DNA of 64,000 bases, taken from NCBI RefSeq assembly GCF_002863005.1, contig NZ_PKDG01000015.1, forward strand, positions 434,001 through 498,000. Reading direction: 5' to 3'. Each line of letters opens with the position of its first letter. The first letter of the stretch is position 1. A program made the position numbers and the translations under genes. The DNA is from Pseudoxanthomonas sp. (lineage in GTDB: Bacteria; Pseudomonadota; Gammaproteobacteria; Xanthomonadales; Xanthomonadaceae). The notes below the pieces were generated by a model. That model was not told the DNA's origin. It saw only the letters and a list, made by a program, of their open reading frames with translations, and ran no database searches. Positions 1 to 9,054 of this stretch are shown here, in pieces.

Positions 1-2
1 TG

Positions 3-1202
3 GCGCGCCGGGGTGGGCTGGTCGACGACGCAGGTCAGGTGCCGCTGGATATCGCGCCGCTGTTCGAAACCATCGACGACCTCGGCCACGGTACCGACGT
101 CCTGCGCGACCTGCTGGCCGATCCGGTCTACCGCGCCCACCTGGCCGCGCGCGGCAACGTGCAGATGGTGATGCTGGGCTATTCCGACAGCGGCAAGGAC
201 GGCGGCATCGCCGCCTCGCGCTGGGGCCTGCAGCGCGCGCAGGTGGACCTGGTCGACGCGGCGCAGGAGCTGGGTATCCGGCTGACGTTCTTCCATGGCC
301 GCGGCGGCTCGATCATCCGTGGCGGCGGCAAGACCACGCGGGCGCTGGAAGCCGCGCCGCGCGGCAGCGTCGACGGCCGCCTGCGCGTGACCGAGCAGGG
401 CGAGGTGATCCATCGCAAGTACGGCATCCGCGCGCTCGCGTTGCGCTCGCTGGAACAGTCGGTGGGTGCGGTGCTGCTGTCCAGCCTGCGGCCGCGTCCC
501 CCCGAGCCGCGCGAGACGCGCTGGCGCGAGATCACGGCGCTCGTCGCGCGCGAGAGTTCGCAGGCCTATCGCGCCTTCGTGCAGGCGCCGCGCTTCATGG
601 ACTATTTCCGCAACGCCACGCCGATCGACGTGATCGAACGGATGACGCTGGGCTCGCGTCCATCGCGACGGCTCGGACAGGATGCCGCGCTCAGCAACCT
701 GCGTGCGATTCCCTGGGTGTTCGCGTGGAGCCAGGCGCGTGCCGTCATTCCGGGGTGGTACGGCGTGGGGACCGGCCTGCAGGCGGCGGTCGTTACGTAT
801 GGTGAAGAGGCATTGCTCGAAATGGCGCGCGACTGGCCCTTCTTCAAGACCTTCCTTGACGACGTGTCGATGGTGCTCGCCAAAGGCGACCTGAGCATCG
901 CCGAGATGTACTCGAAGATGGCCGGCGACCTGCATGGAGAGTTCTTCCCGAAGGTGCAGCAGGAGCATGCCGCCGTCCTGCGCTGGGTGCTGGCGCTCAA
1001 TGGCAACGACTGGCTGCTGCAGCACGACCAGCGATTGGCGCTGTCGATCCGGCTGCGCAACCCCTACATCGACCCCATCAGCGTGATGCAGGCCGACCTG
1101 CTGAAGCGCTGGCGCGCCAGCGACCGCGAAGACGACGCGCTGCTGCATGCGCTCGTCGCCAGCATCAACGGCGTGTCGCAGGGCGTGCAGAACACCGGGT
1201 GA
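3..1202 (+). CDS. ppc: Phosphoenolpyruvate carboxylase, C-terminal part (5' end outside window)
   Basis: Carboxylates PEP to oxaloacetate, refilling the TCA cycle in the cytoplasm. The frame is open from base 3, so the gene continues upstream; about 399 C-terminal codons are present of the roughly 900 usual for the family. Visible family motifs, in order, are the LFETIDDL segment, [10 protein letters not shown], the glycine-rich FHGRGGSI loop, and GEVIHRKYG. The protein ends in QNTG, the C-terminus expected for this enzyme, so the 3' end is complete. A GTG at 39 is only an internal codon. The gene faces uup tail to tail, with a 24-bp perfect inverted repeat between them that could end transcription on both sides. 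Confidence 0.97.
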   Translation, partial: ARRGGLVDDAGQVPLDIAPLFETIDDLGHGTDVLRDLLADPVYRAHLAARGNVQMVMLGYSDSGKDGGIAASRWGLQRAQVDLVDAAQELGIRLTFFHGRGGSIIRGGGKTTRALEAAPRGSVDGRLRVTEQGEVIHRKYGIRALALRSLEQSVGAVLLSSLRPRPPEPRETRWREITALVARESSQAYRAFVQAPRFMDYFRNATPIDVIERMTLGSRPSRRLGQDAALSNLRAIPWVFAWSQARAVIPGWYGVGTGLQAAVVTYGEEALLEMARDWPFFKTFLDDVSMVLAKGDLSIAEMYSKMAGDLHGEFFPKVQQEHAAVLRWVLALNGNDWLLQHDQRLALSIRLRNPYIDPISVMQADLLKRWRASDREDDALLHALVASINGVSQGVQNTG

Positions 1203-1218
1203 GCGCGAGATCTGTGGC

Positions 1219-1283
1219 GTGGGAGCGACGTGAGTCGCGATGAGGCGTTACTGGCGTGCCATCGCGACTCACGTCGCTCCCAC
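1219..1283. repeat. Perfect 24-bp inverted repeat, REP-like family 1
   Basis: Arms 1219-1242 and 1260-1283 are exact reverse complements; the left arm begins GTGGGAGCGACG and the loop is 17 nt. It lies between the convergent ends of ppc and uup. A second, slightly diverged copy is at 32302-32388, so this is a dispersed element and not a one-off terminator. There is no T-run after either arm, although a stem this long could still stop or stabilise transcripts. Confidence 0.9.
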
Positions 1284-1300
1284 ATCGGCATCACTGCGCT

Positions 1301-3169
1301 TCAGCCATCCAGCTCCGACCATCGCTGGTAGGCGAGGTCCAGTTCCGCCTGACGGGCGGCAAGTTCATCGTTCGCGCGCTGCAGGTCGGCCGGCGCTTGC
1401 TGATAGTAGGCCGCATCGTTCATCGCGGCGGTGCGTGCGGCGATGTCGGTTTCCAGGGTTTCGATGCGCGCCGGCAGCTGTTCCAGCTCGCGCGCTTCCT
1501 TGAAGCTCAGCTTGCGCTTGGCGGCGGCCACCGGTTCGGGCTGTTTCGACAGCGCGGGTTTGACCGGTGAGGATGCCGTGGCGGTCGCGCCGGGCACGCG
1601 GCGCTGGCGCAACCAGTCCGAGTAACCGCCGACGTAATCCCCCAGTCGTCCTTCGCCCTCCAGCACCAGGGTACTGGTGACCACGTTGTCGAGGAAGTCG
1701 CGATCGTGGCTGACCAGCAGCAGCGTGCCCTTGTAGTCGAGCAGCAGCTCTTCCAGCAGCTCCAGCGTCTCGACGTCCAGGTCGTTGGTCGGTTCGTCCA
1801 TCACCAGCAGGTTGGAGGGCTGGGCGAACAGCTTGGCCAGCAGCAGCCGGTTGCGCTCACCGCCGGACAGGCGGGTGATCGGCGCACGCGCGCGTTCGGG
1901 CGAGAACAGGAAATCCTGCAGGTAGCCGATGACGTGCTTGCGACTGCCATTGATCTCGACGAAGTCGCTGCCCTCGGCGACGTTCTCCAGCGTGGTGCGG
2001 GAGTCGTCCAGCTGGCTGCGGTGCTGGTCGAAGTACGCGATCTGCAGGCCGGTGCCCAGCTTCACTTCGCCCTGCTGCGGCGCGAGTTCGCCCAGCAGGA
2101 TCTTCAACAGGGTCGACTTGCCCGCGCCGTTGGGGCCGATGATGCCCACGCGATCGCCGCGCATGATCGTCGCGGACACGTCGTCCAGCAGCACGCGACC
2201 GTCGTAGGCCTGGGTGATGTGCTTGGCCTCGATGACCTTCTTGCCCGACGACTGCGCCGCCGCGGCCTCCATCCTCACGTTGCCGGACAGCTCGCGGCGC
2301 TGGGCGCGCTCGCGGCGCATCGCCTTCAGTGCGGTGACGCGGCCTTCGTTGCGCGTGCGGCGAGCCTTGATGCCCTGTCGGATCCAGACCTCTTCCTGCG
2401 CCAGCAGCTTGTCGAAGCGCGCATTCTCCTGCGCCTCGGCGTGCAGGCGTTCTTCGCGACGGCGCAGGTAGTTGTCGTAGTCACCCGGCCAACTGGTCAG
2501 CTGGCCGCGGTCGATTTCGAGGATGCGGGTGGCCAGCGAGCGCAGGAAGCTGCGGTCGTGGGTAACGAAGACGATGCTGCCACCAAACGATTTCAGGAAG
2601 CCTTCCAGCCAGGCGATCGCCTCGATGTCGAGGTGGTTGGTGGGCTCGTCCAGCAGCAGGATGTCGGGGTTGCGGACCAGCGCCTGCGCCAGCAGCACGC
2701 GGCGCTTCATGCCGCCGGAGAGCGCCGCGAAGTCGGTCTCCTCCGGTAGCTCCAGCCGTGTCAGCACCTGCTGCACGCGCAAGTCCAGGTCCCAGCCATT
2801 GCGCGCCTCTATCAGCGCCTGGGCTTCACCCATCGCCTCCATGTCGCCGTCGTGGAGTGCATGGTGGTAGCGCGCCAGCAGCTGGCCCAGGTCGCCCAAG
2901 CCCTCGGCGACCACGTCGAACACGGTGCCCTGTGTATCCTGCGGCACTTCCTGCGCCATGCGCGCGACCACCACGCCGTTCTGCACGCGGATCTCGCCGT
3001 CGTCCGGCTTCAGCTCGCCGGCCATCAGGCGCATCAGGGTGGATTTGCCCATGCCGTTGCGGCCGACGATGCAGACGCGCTCGCCGGGTTCGATGGACAG
3101 GTCGACGTGTTCGAGGAGAAGCGGCCCGCCGACGCTGAAGTCGACCCGCTGGAATTGCATCAGGGACAT
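1301..3169 (-). CDS. uup: ABC-F family ATPase Uup
   Basis: A soluble ABC-F protein of 622 residues (E. coli Uup is about 635). The family acts on ribosomes, and Uup loss raises precise excision of transposons in E. coli. It has two ABC cassettes: Walker A GRNGMGKS at residues 36-43 with signature LSGGMKRR and Walker B LLLDEPTNHLD, then GPNGAGKS near 345 with LSGGERNR and MDEPTNDLD. The tail, after a Pro/Ala linker, is the charged coiled coil typical of Uup and absent from most other ABC-F members, which is why Uup is preferred. There are no membrane segments. The start is the ATG at 3169. A TACAAT -10 box lies only 6 nt before it, suggesting a leaderless mRNA. Confidence 0.93.
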   Translation of the reverse strand: MSLMQFQRVDFSVGGPLLLEHVDLSIEPGERVCIVGRNGMGKSTLMRLMAGELKPDDGEIRVQNGVVVARMAQEVPQDTQGTVFDVVAEGLGDLGQLLARYHHALHDGDMEAMGEAQALIEARNGWDLDLRVQQVLTRLELPEETDFAALSGGMKRRVLLAQALVRNPDILLLDEPTNHLDIEAIAWLEGFLKSFGGSIVFVTHDRSFLRSLATRILEIDRGQLTSWPGDYDNYLRRREERLHAEAQENARFDKLLAQEEVWIRQGIKARRTRNEGRVTALKAMRRERAQRRELSGNVRMEAAAAQSSGKKVIEAKHITQAYDGRVLLDDVSATIMRGDRVGIIGPNGAGKSTLLKILLGELAPQQGEVKLGTGLQIAYFDQHRSQLDDSRTTLENVAEGSDFVEINGSRKHVIGYLQDFLFSPERARAPITRLSGGERNRLLLAKLFAQPSNLLVMDEPTNDLDVETLELLEELLLDYKGTLLLVSHDRDFLDNVVTSTLVLEGEGRLGDYVGGYSDWLRQRRVPGATATASSPVKPALSKQPEPVAAAKRKLSFKEARELEQLPARIETLETDIAARTAAMNDAAYYQQAPADLQRANDELAARQAELDLAYQRWSELDG

Positions 3170-3181
3170 GTGTGTATTGTA
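3170..3181 (-). promoter_or_regulatory. -10 box 6 nt before uup ATG (leaderless promoter)
   Basis: On the minus strand TACAAT (3181 to 3176) is followed by ACACAC and the ATG. Initiation about 7 nt after the -10 would begin at the A of the start codon. No Shine-Dalgarno sequence is present and no good -35 is visible in the GC-rich upstream DNA. Confidence 0.6.
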
Positions 3182-3209
3182 GCCGGCGCGCCCTGCCGGC
3201 GGCCGCCGG

Positions 3210-3707
3210 TCAGGCGGTTTCGATGGCCCGGCTGCCCAGTTCGGCGTGCCGGCGTTCCATTTCCTCGCGCAACTGGCGGCGCAGGCGCGCGGCGGCGAAG
3301 CGGCGGATCTCGTCCGGCGTGGACGGCGCCAGTGGCGGGACCGGGGTGGTCCGGCCGTCGTCGTCCACCGCCACCATCGTGAAAAAGCAGCTGTTGGCGT
3401 GGCGCACGCTCTGTCTGCGGATGTCCTCGGCGACGACCTTGATGCCGATTTCCATCGACGACGTACCGGTGTGGTTGACCGAAGCGAGGAACGTCACCAG
3501 TTCGCCCACGTTGATGGACTGGCGGAACATCACCTGGTCCACGGACAGGGTGACCACGTACTTGCCGGCATAGCGGCTGCCACAGGCGTAGGCCACCTGG
3601 TCGAGCAGCTTGAGGATCGCGCCGCCGTGGACCTTGCCGGAGAAGTTGGCCATGTCCGGCGTCATCAGCACCGTCATGGTGAGCTGGTGGCTTTTGAGCG
3701 ATTCCAT
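3210..3707 (-). CDS. Acyl-CoA thioesterase (hotdog fold)
   Basis: Predicted to hydrolyse acyl-CoA to free acid and CoA in the cytoplasm. It has 165 residues with a single hotdog domain. The N-terminal third carries the ANFSGKVHGGAILKLLDQVAY segment in which the central helix starts HGG, as in YciA/BACH-type thioesterases, followed by a beta-rich segment ending in the FFTMVAVDD strand. The last 40 residues are Arg/Glu-rich and helical. It lies 40 bp upstream of uup on the same strand, but uup seems to have its own promoter. The natural chain length cannot be read from the sequence. Confidence 0.88.
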   Translation of the reverse strand: MESLKSHQLTMTVLMTPDMANFSGKVHGGAILKLLDQVAYACGSRYAGKYVVTLSVDQVMFRQSINVGELVTFLASVNHTGTSSMEIGIKVVAEDIRRQSVRHANSCFFTMVAVDDDGRTTPVPPLAPSTPDEIRRFAAARLRRQLREEMERRHAELGSRAIETA

Positions 3708-3781
3708 GGCGCGACTCCCGGGGGTGAGGCGCGCAGGCTAACCGATCCCGACACGCCCTGTGATGGTCACGCGTGTCGTAG

Positions 3782-3799
3782 AGCGGAGCTTGCTCCGCT
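3782..3799. repeat. Short palindrome AGCGGAGC/GCTCCGCT
   Basis: Perfect 8-bp arms around a TT loop, upstream of the thioesterase and downstream of the metK terminator. It resembles the many short dispersed palindromes of this genome. Function unknown. Confidence 0.6.
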
Positions 3800-3811
3800 T
3801 CACGCCTGGTG

Positions 3812-3846
3812 AAAGAAAGAACGGGCCGCTTTCGCGGCCCGTTCTT
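3812..3846 (-). terminator. Rho-independent terminator of metK
   Basis: A perfect 13-bp stem (3817-3829 with 3834-3846) and a 4-nt loop. On the minus strand it is followed by a T-rich run (TTCTTTCTTTC). It lies about 80 bp beyond the metK stop. Confidence 0.8.
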
Positions 3847-3863
3847 CGAGGCGGAGGCGCTGG

Positions 3864-3919
3864 ATCCCTGCGTTAGCAGGGATGACGGGCCCGGCAAAGG
3901 CGCCTGCGAACGCAGGCGC
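3864..3919. repeat. Two adjacent hairpins just after metK
   Basis: ATCCCTGC/GCAGGGAT at 3864-3883 (loop GTTA), and a 9-bp perfect stem GCGCCTGCG/CGCAGGCGC at 3900-3919 with an AA loop, ending 8 bp from the metK stop. The first has the GGGATGACG flank also seen at 48770-48797, so it is probably a dispersed repeat. Confidence 0.65.
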
Positions 3920-3927
3920 GCCGGTCG

Positions 3928-5139
3928 TCACTTCAGCTTGGCGTCCTTGCGCAGCGCTTCGGCGCGGTCGGTCTTCTCCCACGAGAAGGCGGTCGCGGTG
4001 TGCTTCTTGCCGGCGGCGTCCACGTAGCTGATCTCGCGCGGCTTGCGACCGAAGTGGCCGTAGCTGGCGGTCGGCTGGTAGATCGGGTGCTCGAGGTCGA
4101 GCATCCGGGTGATGCCGTACGGGCGCAGGTCGAAGTGCTTGCGGATCAGCTTCTCGATGACGTCGTCGCCGACCTTGCCGGTGCCGAAGGTGGTGACCGA
4201 GATCGAGGTCGGCTCGGCCACGCCGATGGCGTAGGAGACCTGCACTTCGCACTTGTCGGCCAGGCCGGCGGCCACGATGTTCTTGGCCACGTAGCGCGCG
4301 GCGTAGGCCGCCGAGCGGTCGACCTTCGACGGATCCTTGCCCGAGAACGCGCCGCCGCCATGGCGGGCCATGCCGCCGTAGCTGTCGACGATGATCTTGC
4401 GGCCGGTCAGGCCGCAGTCGCCCACCGGGCCACCGATGACGAACTTGCCGGTCGGGTTGATGTGCACCTTGTTCTTCGGCAGCGCGTCCAGCCACTTCTT
4501 CGGCAGCACGGGCACCAGGATCTCGGCGCGCACGGCCTCGATCAGGTCCTTCTGCTTGATGTCCGGGTCGTGCTGGGTCGACAGCACCACGGCGTCCAGG
4601 CCCAGGACGGTGTTGCCGTCGTAGCGCAGGGTGACCTGCGACTTGGCGTCGGGGCGCAGCCACTTCAGCTTGCCCTTCTTGCGCACCTTGGCCTGCTGTT
4701 CCACCAGGCGGTGGCTGTAGTACAGCGGGGCGGGCATGAATTCCGGCGCCTCGTTGCAGGCGTAGCCGAACATCAGGCCCTGGTCGCCCGCACCCTGTTC
4801 TTCCGGCTTCTTGCGGTCGACGCCCTGATTGATGTCGGGCGACTGCTTGCCGAGCATGTTGATGATGGCGCAGGTGTGGCCGTCGAAGCCGACGTCCGAA
4901 TTGTCGTAGCCGATGTCATTGATGACCTTGCGCGCCAGCGACTCGATGTCGACCCACGCGCTGGTGGTGACTTCGCCGGCCACGATGGCGGCGCCCGTCT
5001 TCACCAGCGTCTCGCAGGCCACGCGCGCGCGCTTGTCCTGAGCCAGGATGGCGTCCAGCACGGCGTCGGAAATCTGGTCTGCGATCTTGTCCGGATGGCC
5101 TTCGGAGACCGATTCGGAGGTGAACAGGTAGCTGGACAT
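3928..5139 (-). CDS. metK: S-adenosylmethionine synthetase
   Basis: Makes S-adenosylmethionine from methionine and ATP in the cytoplasm. It has 403 residues, slightly longer than the E. coli enzyme. The N-terminus carries [18 protein letters not shown] (ATP site), then the [12 protein letters not shown] signature near residue 117 and the glycine-rich [19 protein letters not shown] loop near 263. The start is the ATG at 5139. The leader of roughly 100 nt was read for SAM and SAH riboswitch signatures and none was found. A TATCAT hexamer at about 5180-5185 on the minus strand is the best -10 candidate. The gene is divergent from the OlsF-like gene. Confidence 0.97.
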   Translation of the reverse strand: MSSYLFTSESVSEGHPDKIADQISDAVLDAILAQDKRARVACETLVKTGAAIVAGEVTTSAWVDIESLARKVINDIGYDNSDVGFDGHTCAIINMLGKQSPDINQGVDRKKPEEQGAGDQGLMFGYACNEAPEFMPAPLYYSHRLVEQQAKVRKKGKLKWLRPDAKSQVTLRYDGNTVLGLDAVVLSTQHDPDIKQKDLIEAVRAEILVPVLPKKWLDALPKNKVHINPTGKFVIGGPVGDCGLTGRKIIVDSYGGMARHGGGAFSGKDPSKVDRSAAYAARYVAKNIVAAGLADKCEVQVSYAIGVAEPTSISVTTFGTGKVGDDVIEKLIRKHFDLRPYGITRMLDLEHPIYQPTASYGHFGRKPREISYVDAAGKKHTATAFSWEKTDRAEALRKDAKLK

Positions 5140-5342
5140 CAGGCTTATATCCTTTGATTCGGATGAAAAGATGGGCGCGCATGATACACGCCGGGGGCGG
5201 TGCGTGCATTCTGCGCCGTTCAGGGTCCACCAGGGTTAAGCGGGCATCAAGCGCACCTGTCACCGGATTGCCAGAAAACCGCAACCGCGCTGTCGCCGGC
5301 CAGGCGCAGGCTGCGCGGCGAAACCCCGCCGCCGGTCCCGCC

Positions 5343-7070
5343 ATGCATCCGCTGGAACGCCAGATCGCCGAACGCTATCCCCACTGGTTCCGCGGTCGCC
5401 GCGCCCGGCTGACCCAGCCGCTGCTGCGCACACTCGGGCGCTGGTCGAAGCTCGACCAGGCCTATGCATTCCTTGCGGACCACGGCCACCTGCAAGGGCT
5501 CGACTTCATCGATGCCGCGATCGACCACCTCAACCTGCGCCCGACGGTGGATGCGGCCGGCGAGCAGCGCATCCCGGCGCAGGGACGGCTGCTGATCGTG
5601 GCCAACCATCCTTCCGGCGCGCTGGATGCGCTGGCGCTGCTGCAACTCGTCGGTCGCGTGCGCCGTGACGTGAAGATCCTGGCGAACGATGTCCTGGCCG
5701 GCATCGCCCCCATCGCCGATCTGCTGCTGCCGGTTCGGATCCTCGGCGGGAAGCCCAGTGGCGAGAGCGTGCGCGCCGTGGAGCAGGCGCTGGCGGCCGA
5801 ACAATGCGTCATCGTCTTCCCGGCCGGCGAGGTGTCGCGCCTGGGCCCGCGCGGCGTGCGCGACACCCGCTGGCGCCGCGGCTTCCTGCGCTTCGCGCGT
5901 GCGACCGGTGCGCCGGTGCTGCCGATCCGTGTGCAGGCACGCAACTCGCCGCTCTTCTATGGGGCCTCTGCGCTGTTCAAGCCGGCGGGTACGGCGTTGC
6001 TGGCGCGCGAGATGTTCCGCCGCAGCCAGCGGCGCCTGCAGCTGCATGTCGGCCAGCTGATGCGGATCGATACGGACGGCGATGCAGCCGTCGCGATCGC
6101 GCGCGTGCGTACGGCACTCTACGCGCTCGGCCGGCGGACGCGGCCCGGAACGAACGAGGGCAGCGATGCGCCGGAGCCGCTGCTCGATGCCCTGGCGCCG
6201 GACACGCTCGAGGCCTGCATCGCCACCCTCGACGTGCTGGGGCAGACGACGGACGGAAAGCGCATCTGCGTCGGCCGGCTGGCCGGTGGTTCGCCGCTGC
6301 TGCGCGAGATCGGCCGGCTGCGCGAACTGACGTTCCGCGCGGTGGGCGAGGGCACCGGCAAGCGCCTGGACGTGGATGCGTTCGACACCTGGTACGAACA
6401 CATCGTGCTGTGGGATGCCGCCCACAGGAAGATCGCCGGTGCGTACCGGATCGCGCGCGGCGCGCCCGTGCTGGCGGCGCAGGGACTGAAGGGCCTCTAT
6501 ACCGCCACGCTGTTCGACTACGCCGACGACGCGCTGCCACGCCTGGCCTCTGGCATGGAGCTGGGCCGCAGCTTCGTGGTGCCCGACTACTGGGGCAGCC
6601 GCAGCATCGACTACCTGTGGCAGGGCATTGGCGCCTACCTGCGCCGGCATCCGCGCGTGCGCTACCTGTTCGGTGCGGTGTCGATGAGCGCCGCCCTGCC
6701 GCTGCACGCGCGCGAACAGATCGTGGCGTACTACGAGCACTACTACGGCGATGCGAACGGCGAGGCGCGATCGCGCCATCCGTTCCGCTATACCGCCACG
6801 CCGCCGCGTTTCGACGCGCTGGACGTCGATACAGCCTACCGTGTGCTGAAGACCAACCTCGACACGCTGGGCGCGACCATTCCGATGCTCTACAAGCAGT
6901 ACACCGAGCTGTGCGAGCCGGGTGGTGCGCGTTTCCTGGCTTTCGGGGTGGACCCGGACTTCAGCGATTCGATCGATGGCCTGATCGAGGTGGACCTGCA
7001 CCGCATCCGGCCGAAGAAGCGCGATCGCTATCTGGGCGAGGCGTGGCGTCCGATGGAAACGGCCGCATGA
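5343..7070 (+). CDS. Bifunctional OlsF-like acyltransferase (PlsC-type plus OlsB/GNAT-type domain)
   Basis: A fusion of 575 residues. Residues 80-240 form a PlsC-like O-acyltransferase: NHPSGALD near 88-95 is the HX5D variant of the HX4D motif found in the putative hemolysin (COG3176) group, and FPAGEVSR replaces the usual EGTR. From about residue 300 a GNAT-type OlsB-like domain follows (RELTFRAVGEGTGKRLDVDAFD, then IVLWD and AGAYRI). OlsF proteins of this layout make ornithine lipids by N- then O-acylation, so ornithine or another amino-acid lipid is the likely product, inferred from the family. The start is the ATG at 5343; an upstream extension of the frame would overlap the metK leader. 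Its TGA overlaps the next ATG. Confidence 0.8.
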   Translation: MHPLERQIAERYPHWFRGRRARLTQPLLRTLGRWSKLDQAYAFLADHGHLQGLDFIDAAIDHLNLRPTVDAAGEQRIPAQGRLLIVANHPSGALDALALLQLVGRVRRDVKILANDVLAGIAPIADLLLPVRILGGKPSGESVRAVEQALAAEQCVIVFPAGEVSRLGPRGVRDTRWRRGFLRFARATGAPVLPIRVQARNSPLFYGASALFKPAGTALLAREMFRRSQRRLQLHVGQLMRIDTDGDAAVAIARVRTALYALGRRTRPGTNEGSDAPEPLLDALAPDTLEACIATLDVLGQTTDGKRICVGRLAGGSPLLREIGRLRELTFRAVGEGTGKRLDVDAFDTWYEHIVLWDAAHRKIAGAYRIARGAPVLAAQGLKGLYTATLFDYADDALPRLASGMELGRSFVVPDYWGSRSIDYLWQGIGAYLRRHPRVRYLFGAVSMSAALPLHAREQIVAYYEHYYGDANGEARSRHPFRYTATPPRFDALDVDTAYRVLKTNLDTLGATIPMLYKQYTELCEPGGARFLAFGVDPDFSDSIDGLIEVDLHRIRPKKRDRYLGEAWRPMETAA

Positions 7071-7885
7071 TTCCGCGGGCGGCGCCACCTGCGATGCGGC
7101 GCGCGGTCTTCGTCTCCGACGTGCATCTCGGCTCCAAGCACTGCCACGCGGCGGAGTTCGCCGATTTCCTCGCAGGATTGCGTTGCCGGCGCCTTTATCT
7201 GGTCGGCGACATCGTCGACCTGTGGTGGATGGCACAGCGCCGCGCGTCCTGGGATGCGGCCCACAACCGCGTGGTTGAGGCGCTGCACGCGCTGGCACGC
7301 AACGGGACCGAACTCGTCTACGTGCCCGGCAACCACGACAGGCCGATCCGCCGATTCTGCGGCCTGATGCTGCCCGCCATGCAGGTGCGGCGCCGCGCGA
7401 TCCACACCACGCTCGATGGGCGCAGGCTGCTGGTCACGCACGGCGACGACTACGACGGCGTCACCCACTTCGGCGGCCTGCAGGAAAAGTTCGGCGACTG
7501 GCTGTACTACCGCATCCTCACCGGCAACCGGTTGACCAACCAGTTGCGCCGCCGCTTCGGCCTGCGCTACTGGTCGCTGGCGGAATACCTGAAGCGGCAG
7601 AGCGACGCCGCCGAACGCTACATCGCCCGTTTCGTGCAGGCGGGACTCGACGACGCGCGTCGGCGCGGGCTGGATGGCATCGTCTGTGGCCACATCCACC
7701 GCGCCTCGCTGCTCCAGCGCGATGGACTGCTCTACGCCAACGACGGCGACTGGGTCGAAAGCCTCACCGCGCTGAGCGAGGAGGCCGACGGCACGCTGTG
7801 CCTGCTGTCGCATACCGGCAAGGTGCTGCACGAGGTGGCGCCGCGGTTGCGGCTGGTGCCGCAGGACTCGCAACGCGCCGCGTGA
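7067..7885 (+). CDS. LpxH-like calcineurin-type metallophosphoesterase
   Basis: Cytoplasmic or membrane-associated phosphoesterase of 272 residues. Metal-binding motifs are in order: SDVHLG (17-22), GDIVDLWW (47-54), GNHD (88-91), THGDDYD (124-130) and GHIHRA near 208. The family includes UDP-2,3-diacylglucosamine hydrolase, but true LpxH has GNRD where this protein has GNHD, so it fits the LpxH-like (LpxH2/YbbF-related) branch of uncertain substrate. ATG overlaps the TGA of the upstream acyltransferase (ATGA), pointing to translational coupling and a shared lipid task. An alternative start is the ATG at 7094. Confidence 0.8.
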   Translation: MIPRAAPPAMRRAVFVSDVHLGSKHCHAAEFADFLAGLRCRRLYLVGDIVDLWWMAQRRASWDAAHNRVVEALHALARNGTELVYVPGNHDRPIRRFCGLMLPAMQVRRRAIHTTLDGRRLLVTHGDDYDGVTHFGGLQEKFGDWLYYRILTGNRLTNQLRRRFGLRYWSLAEYLKRQSDAAERYIARFVQAGLDDARRRGLDGIVCGHIHRASLLQRDGLLYANDGDWVESLTALSEEADGTLCLLSHTGKVLHEVAPRLRLVPQDSQRAA

Positions 7886-7934
7886 GCGGTGTCGCCGTGC
7901 AGGCGAGGTGATGGTCGCCGGCGTGGCGCGCTCC

Positions 7935-7946
7935 TACAATCACGCC
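7935..7946 (+). promoter_or_regulatory. -10 box 6 nt before the DUF457 gene ATG
   Basis: TACAAT at 7935-7940, then CACGCC, then ATG at 7947: the same arrangement as at uup. A transcript from here would begin at or next to the start codon. Confidence 0.6.
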
Positions 7947-9053
7947 ATGGATTCCCTCAGCCAGATCGTTCTGGGTGGCGCCGTCGCCGCCGCCATCGCC
8001 CCTGCAGGGCATCGCCGGGCCGCCCTGCTCGCCGGCGCGGCCCTGGGCACGCTGCCCGACCTCGACAGCCTGCCGATCGCCCTCTTCTCCGACAACCCGG
8101 TCACGCTGATGACCGTGCACCGCAGCTTCAGCCATTCGCTGTTCGTGTTGCCGCTGGTGGGCGGACTGATCTGGTGGCTGTTCAGGCGCTATGGCCGCGG
8201 ACGGGTCGCCGCAGCACCCGCGCGTTGGTTCTGGGCGATCCAGCTGGCATTGGTCACCCATCCCTTGCTCGACGCCTTCACCGTCTACGGCACACAACTG
8301 TGGTGGCCGCTCACGCCGCCGCCGGCGATGTGGTCCAGCGTGTTCATCATCGACCCGCTGTATACGGTCTGGCTGCTGGTGGCGTGCGTCGCGGCGTGGT
8401 GCCTGCGCGAGCGGGTCACCGCGCAACGCGTACTGGTGGCCGGCCTGGTGCTGAGCACCGCTTACCTGGGGTGGTCGCTGGTCGCGAAGTCCAACGTGGA
8501 TCGCGACGCGGAGCGCACGCTGGCCTCGATGGGTCTCGGCGATGCGCCTTACTTCTCGGTGCCGATGCCGTTCAATACGCTGCTGTGGCGCGTGGTGGCG
8601 ATGACGCCGTCGGGCTATGTCGAGGCCGAGCGCTCGGTACTGGTCGACGAGGGGCCGCTGCAGTTCCGCGGCTACCCCTCCAACGTGCAGGCCTACCGTG
8701 AAGCGGCCAGCGTGCCGGCGGTCCAGCGCCTGGCCTGGTTCAACCGCGGCTTCATGCGCGCGCAGGTGCAGGACGGACGGCTGGTCCTGTCCGACCTGCG
8801 CATGGGGATGGAGCCCGACTACAACTTCCGCTTCACCGTGGCCGAGCAGCGCGACGGGCGCTGGCAGGCGGTTGCGCCGGTACAGCACCCCTGGTCGATG
8901 CCGGTCTCCGGCGGCGACGGCATGCGCCGCCTGTTGGCCGCGATGTGGCACCGGACGTGGCACCCGTCTGCGGAGCCGGTTCGTGCCGCGCTGGGTCCTG
9001 GCACTGCGCCGCCCGCGCCGACTGTGACGCCGGACGCTGCGTCGGCGCCCTGA
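7947..9053 (+). CDS. Membrane metal-dependent hydrolase, YdjM/DUF457 family
   Basis: A 368-residue integral membrane protein. The N-terminal half holds the family core: MDSLSQIVLGGAVAAAI, then GTLPDLDSLP, HRSFSHSLF and THPLLDAFTVYGTQLWWPL, which supply conserved His and Asp residues for a metal. It has about five membrane helices up to residue 180. The C-terminal half is soluble, ending in a Pro/Ala-rich tail. The family (PF04307) was named for LexA-controlled YdjM in E. coli and has no proven reaction. The start at 7947 is chosen over an upstream in-frame ATG because a -10 box occupies the intervening DNA. Confidence 0.82.
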   Translation: MDSLSQIVLGGAVAAAIAPAGHRRAALLAGAALGTLPDLDSLPIALFSDNPVTLMTVHRSFSHSLFVLPLVGGLIWWLFRRYGRGRVAAAPARWFWAIQLALVTHPLLDAFTVYGTQLWWPLTPPPAMWSSVFIIDPLYTVWLLVACVAAWCLRERVTAQRVLVAGLVLSTAYLGWSLVAKSNVDRDAERTLASMGLGDAPYFSVPMPFNTLLWRVVAMTPSGYVEAERSVLVDEGPLQFRGYPSNVQAYREAASVPAVQRLAWFNRGFMRAQVQDGRLVLSDLRMGMEPDYNFRFTVAEQRDGRWQAVAPVQHPWSMPVSGGDGMRRLLAAMWHRTWHPSAEPVRAALGPGTAPPAPTVTPDAASAP

Positions 9054-9054
9054 C

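Noticed and set aside
5140-5342. SAM or SAH riboswitch in the metK leader
   Set aside because: Neither the SAM-I, SAM-II nor SAH conserved cores could be found by eye; only a -10-like TATCAT is visible. A covariance scan would decide.
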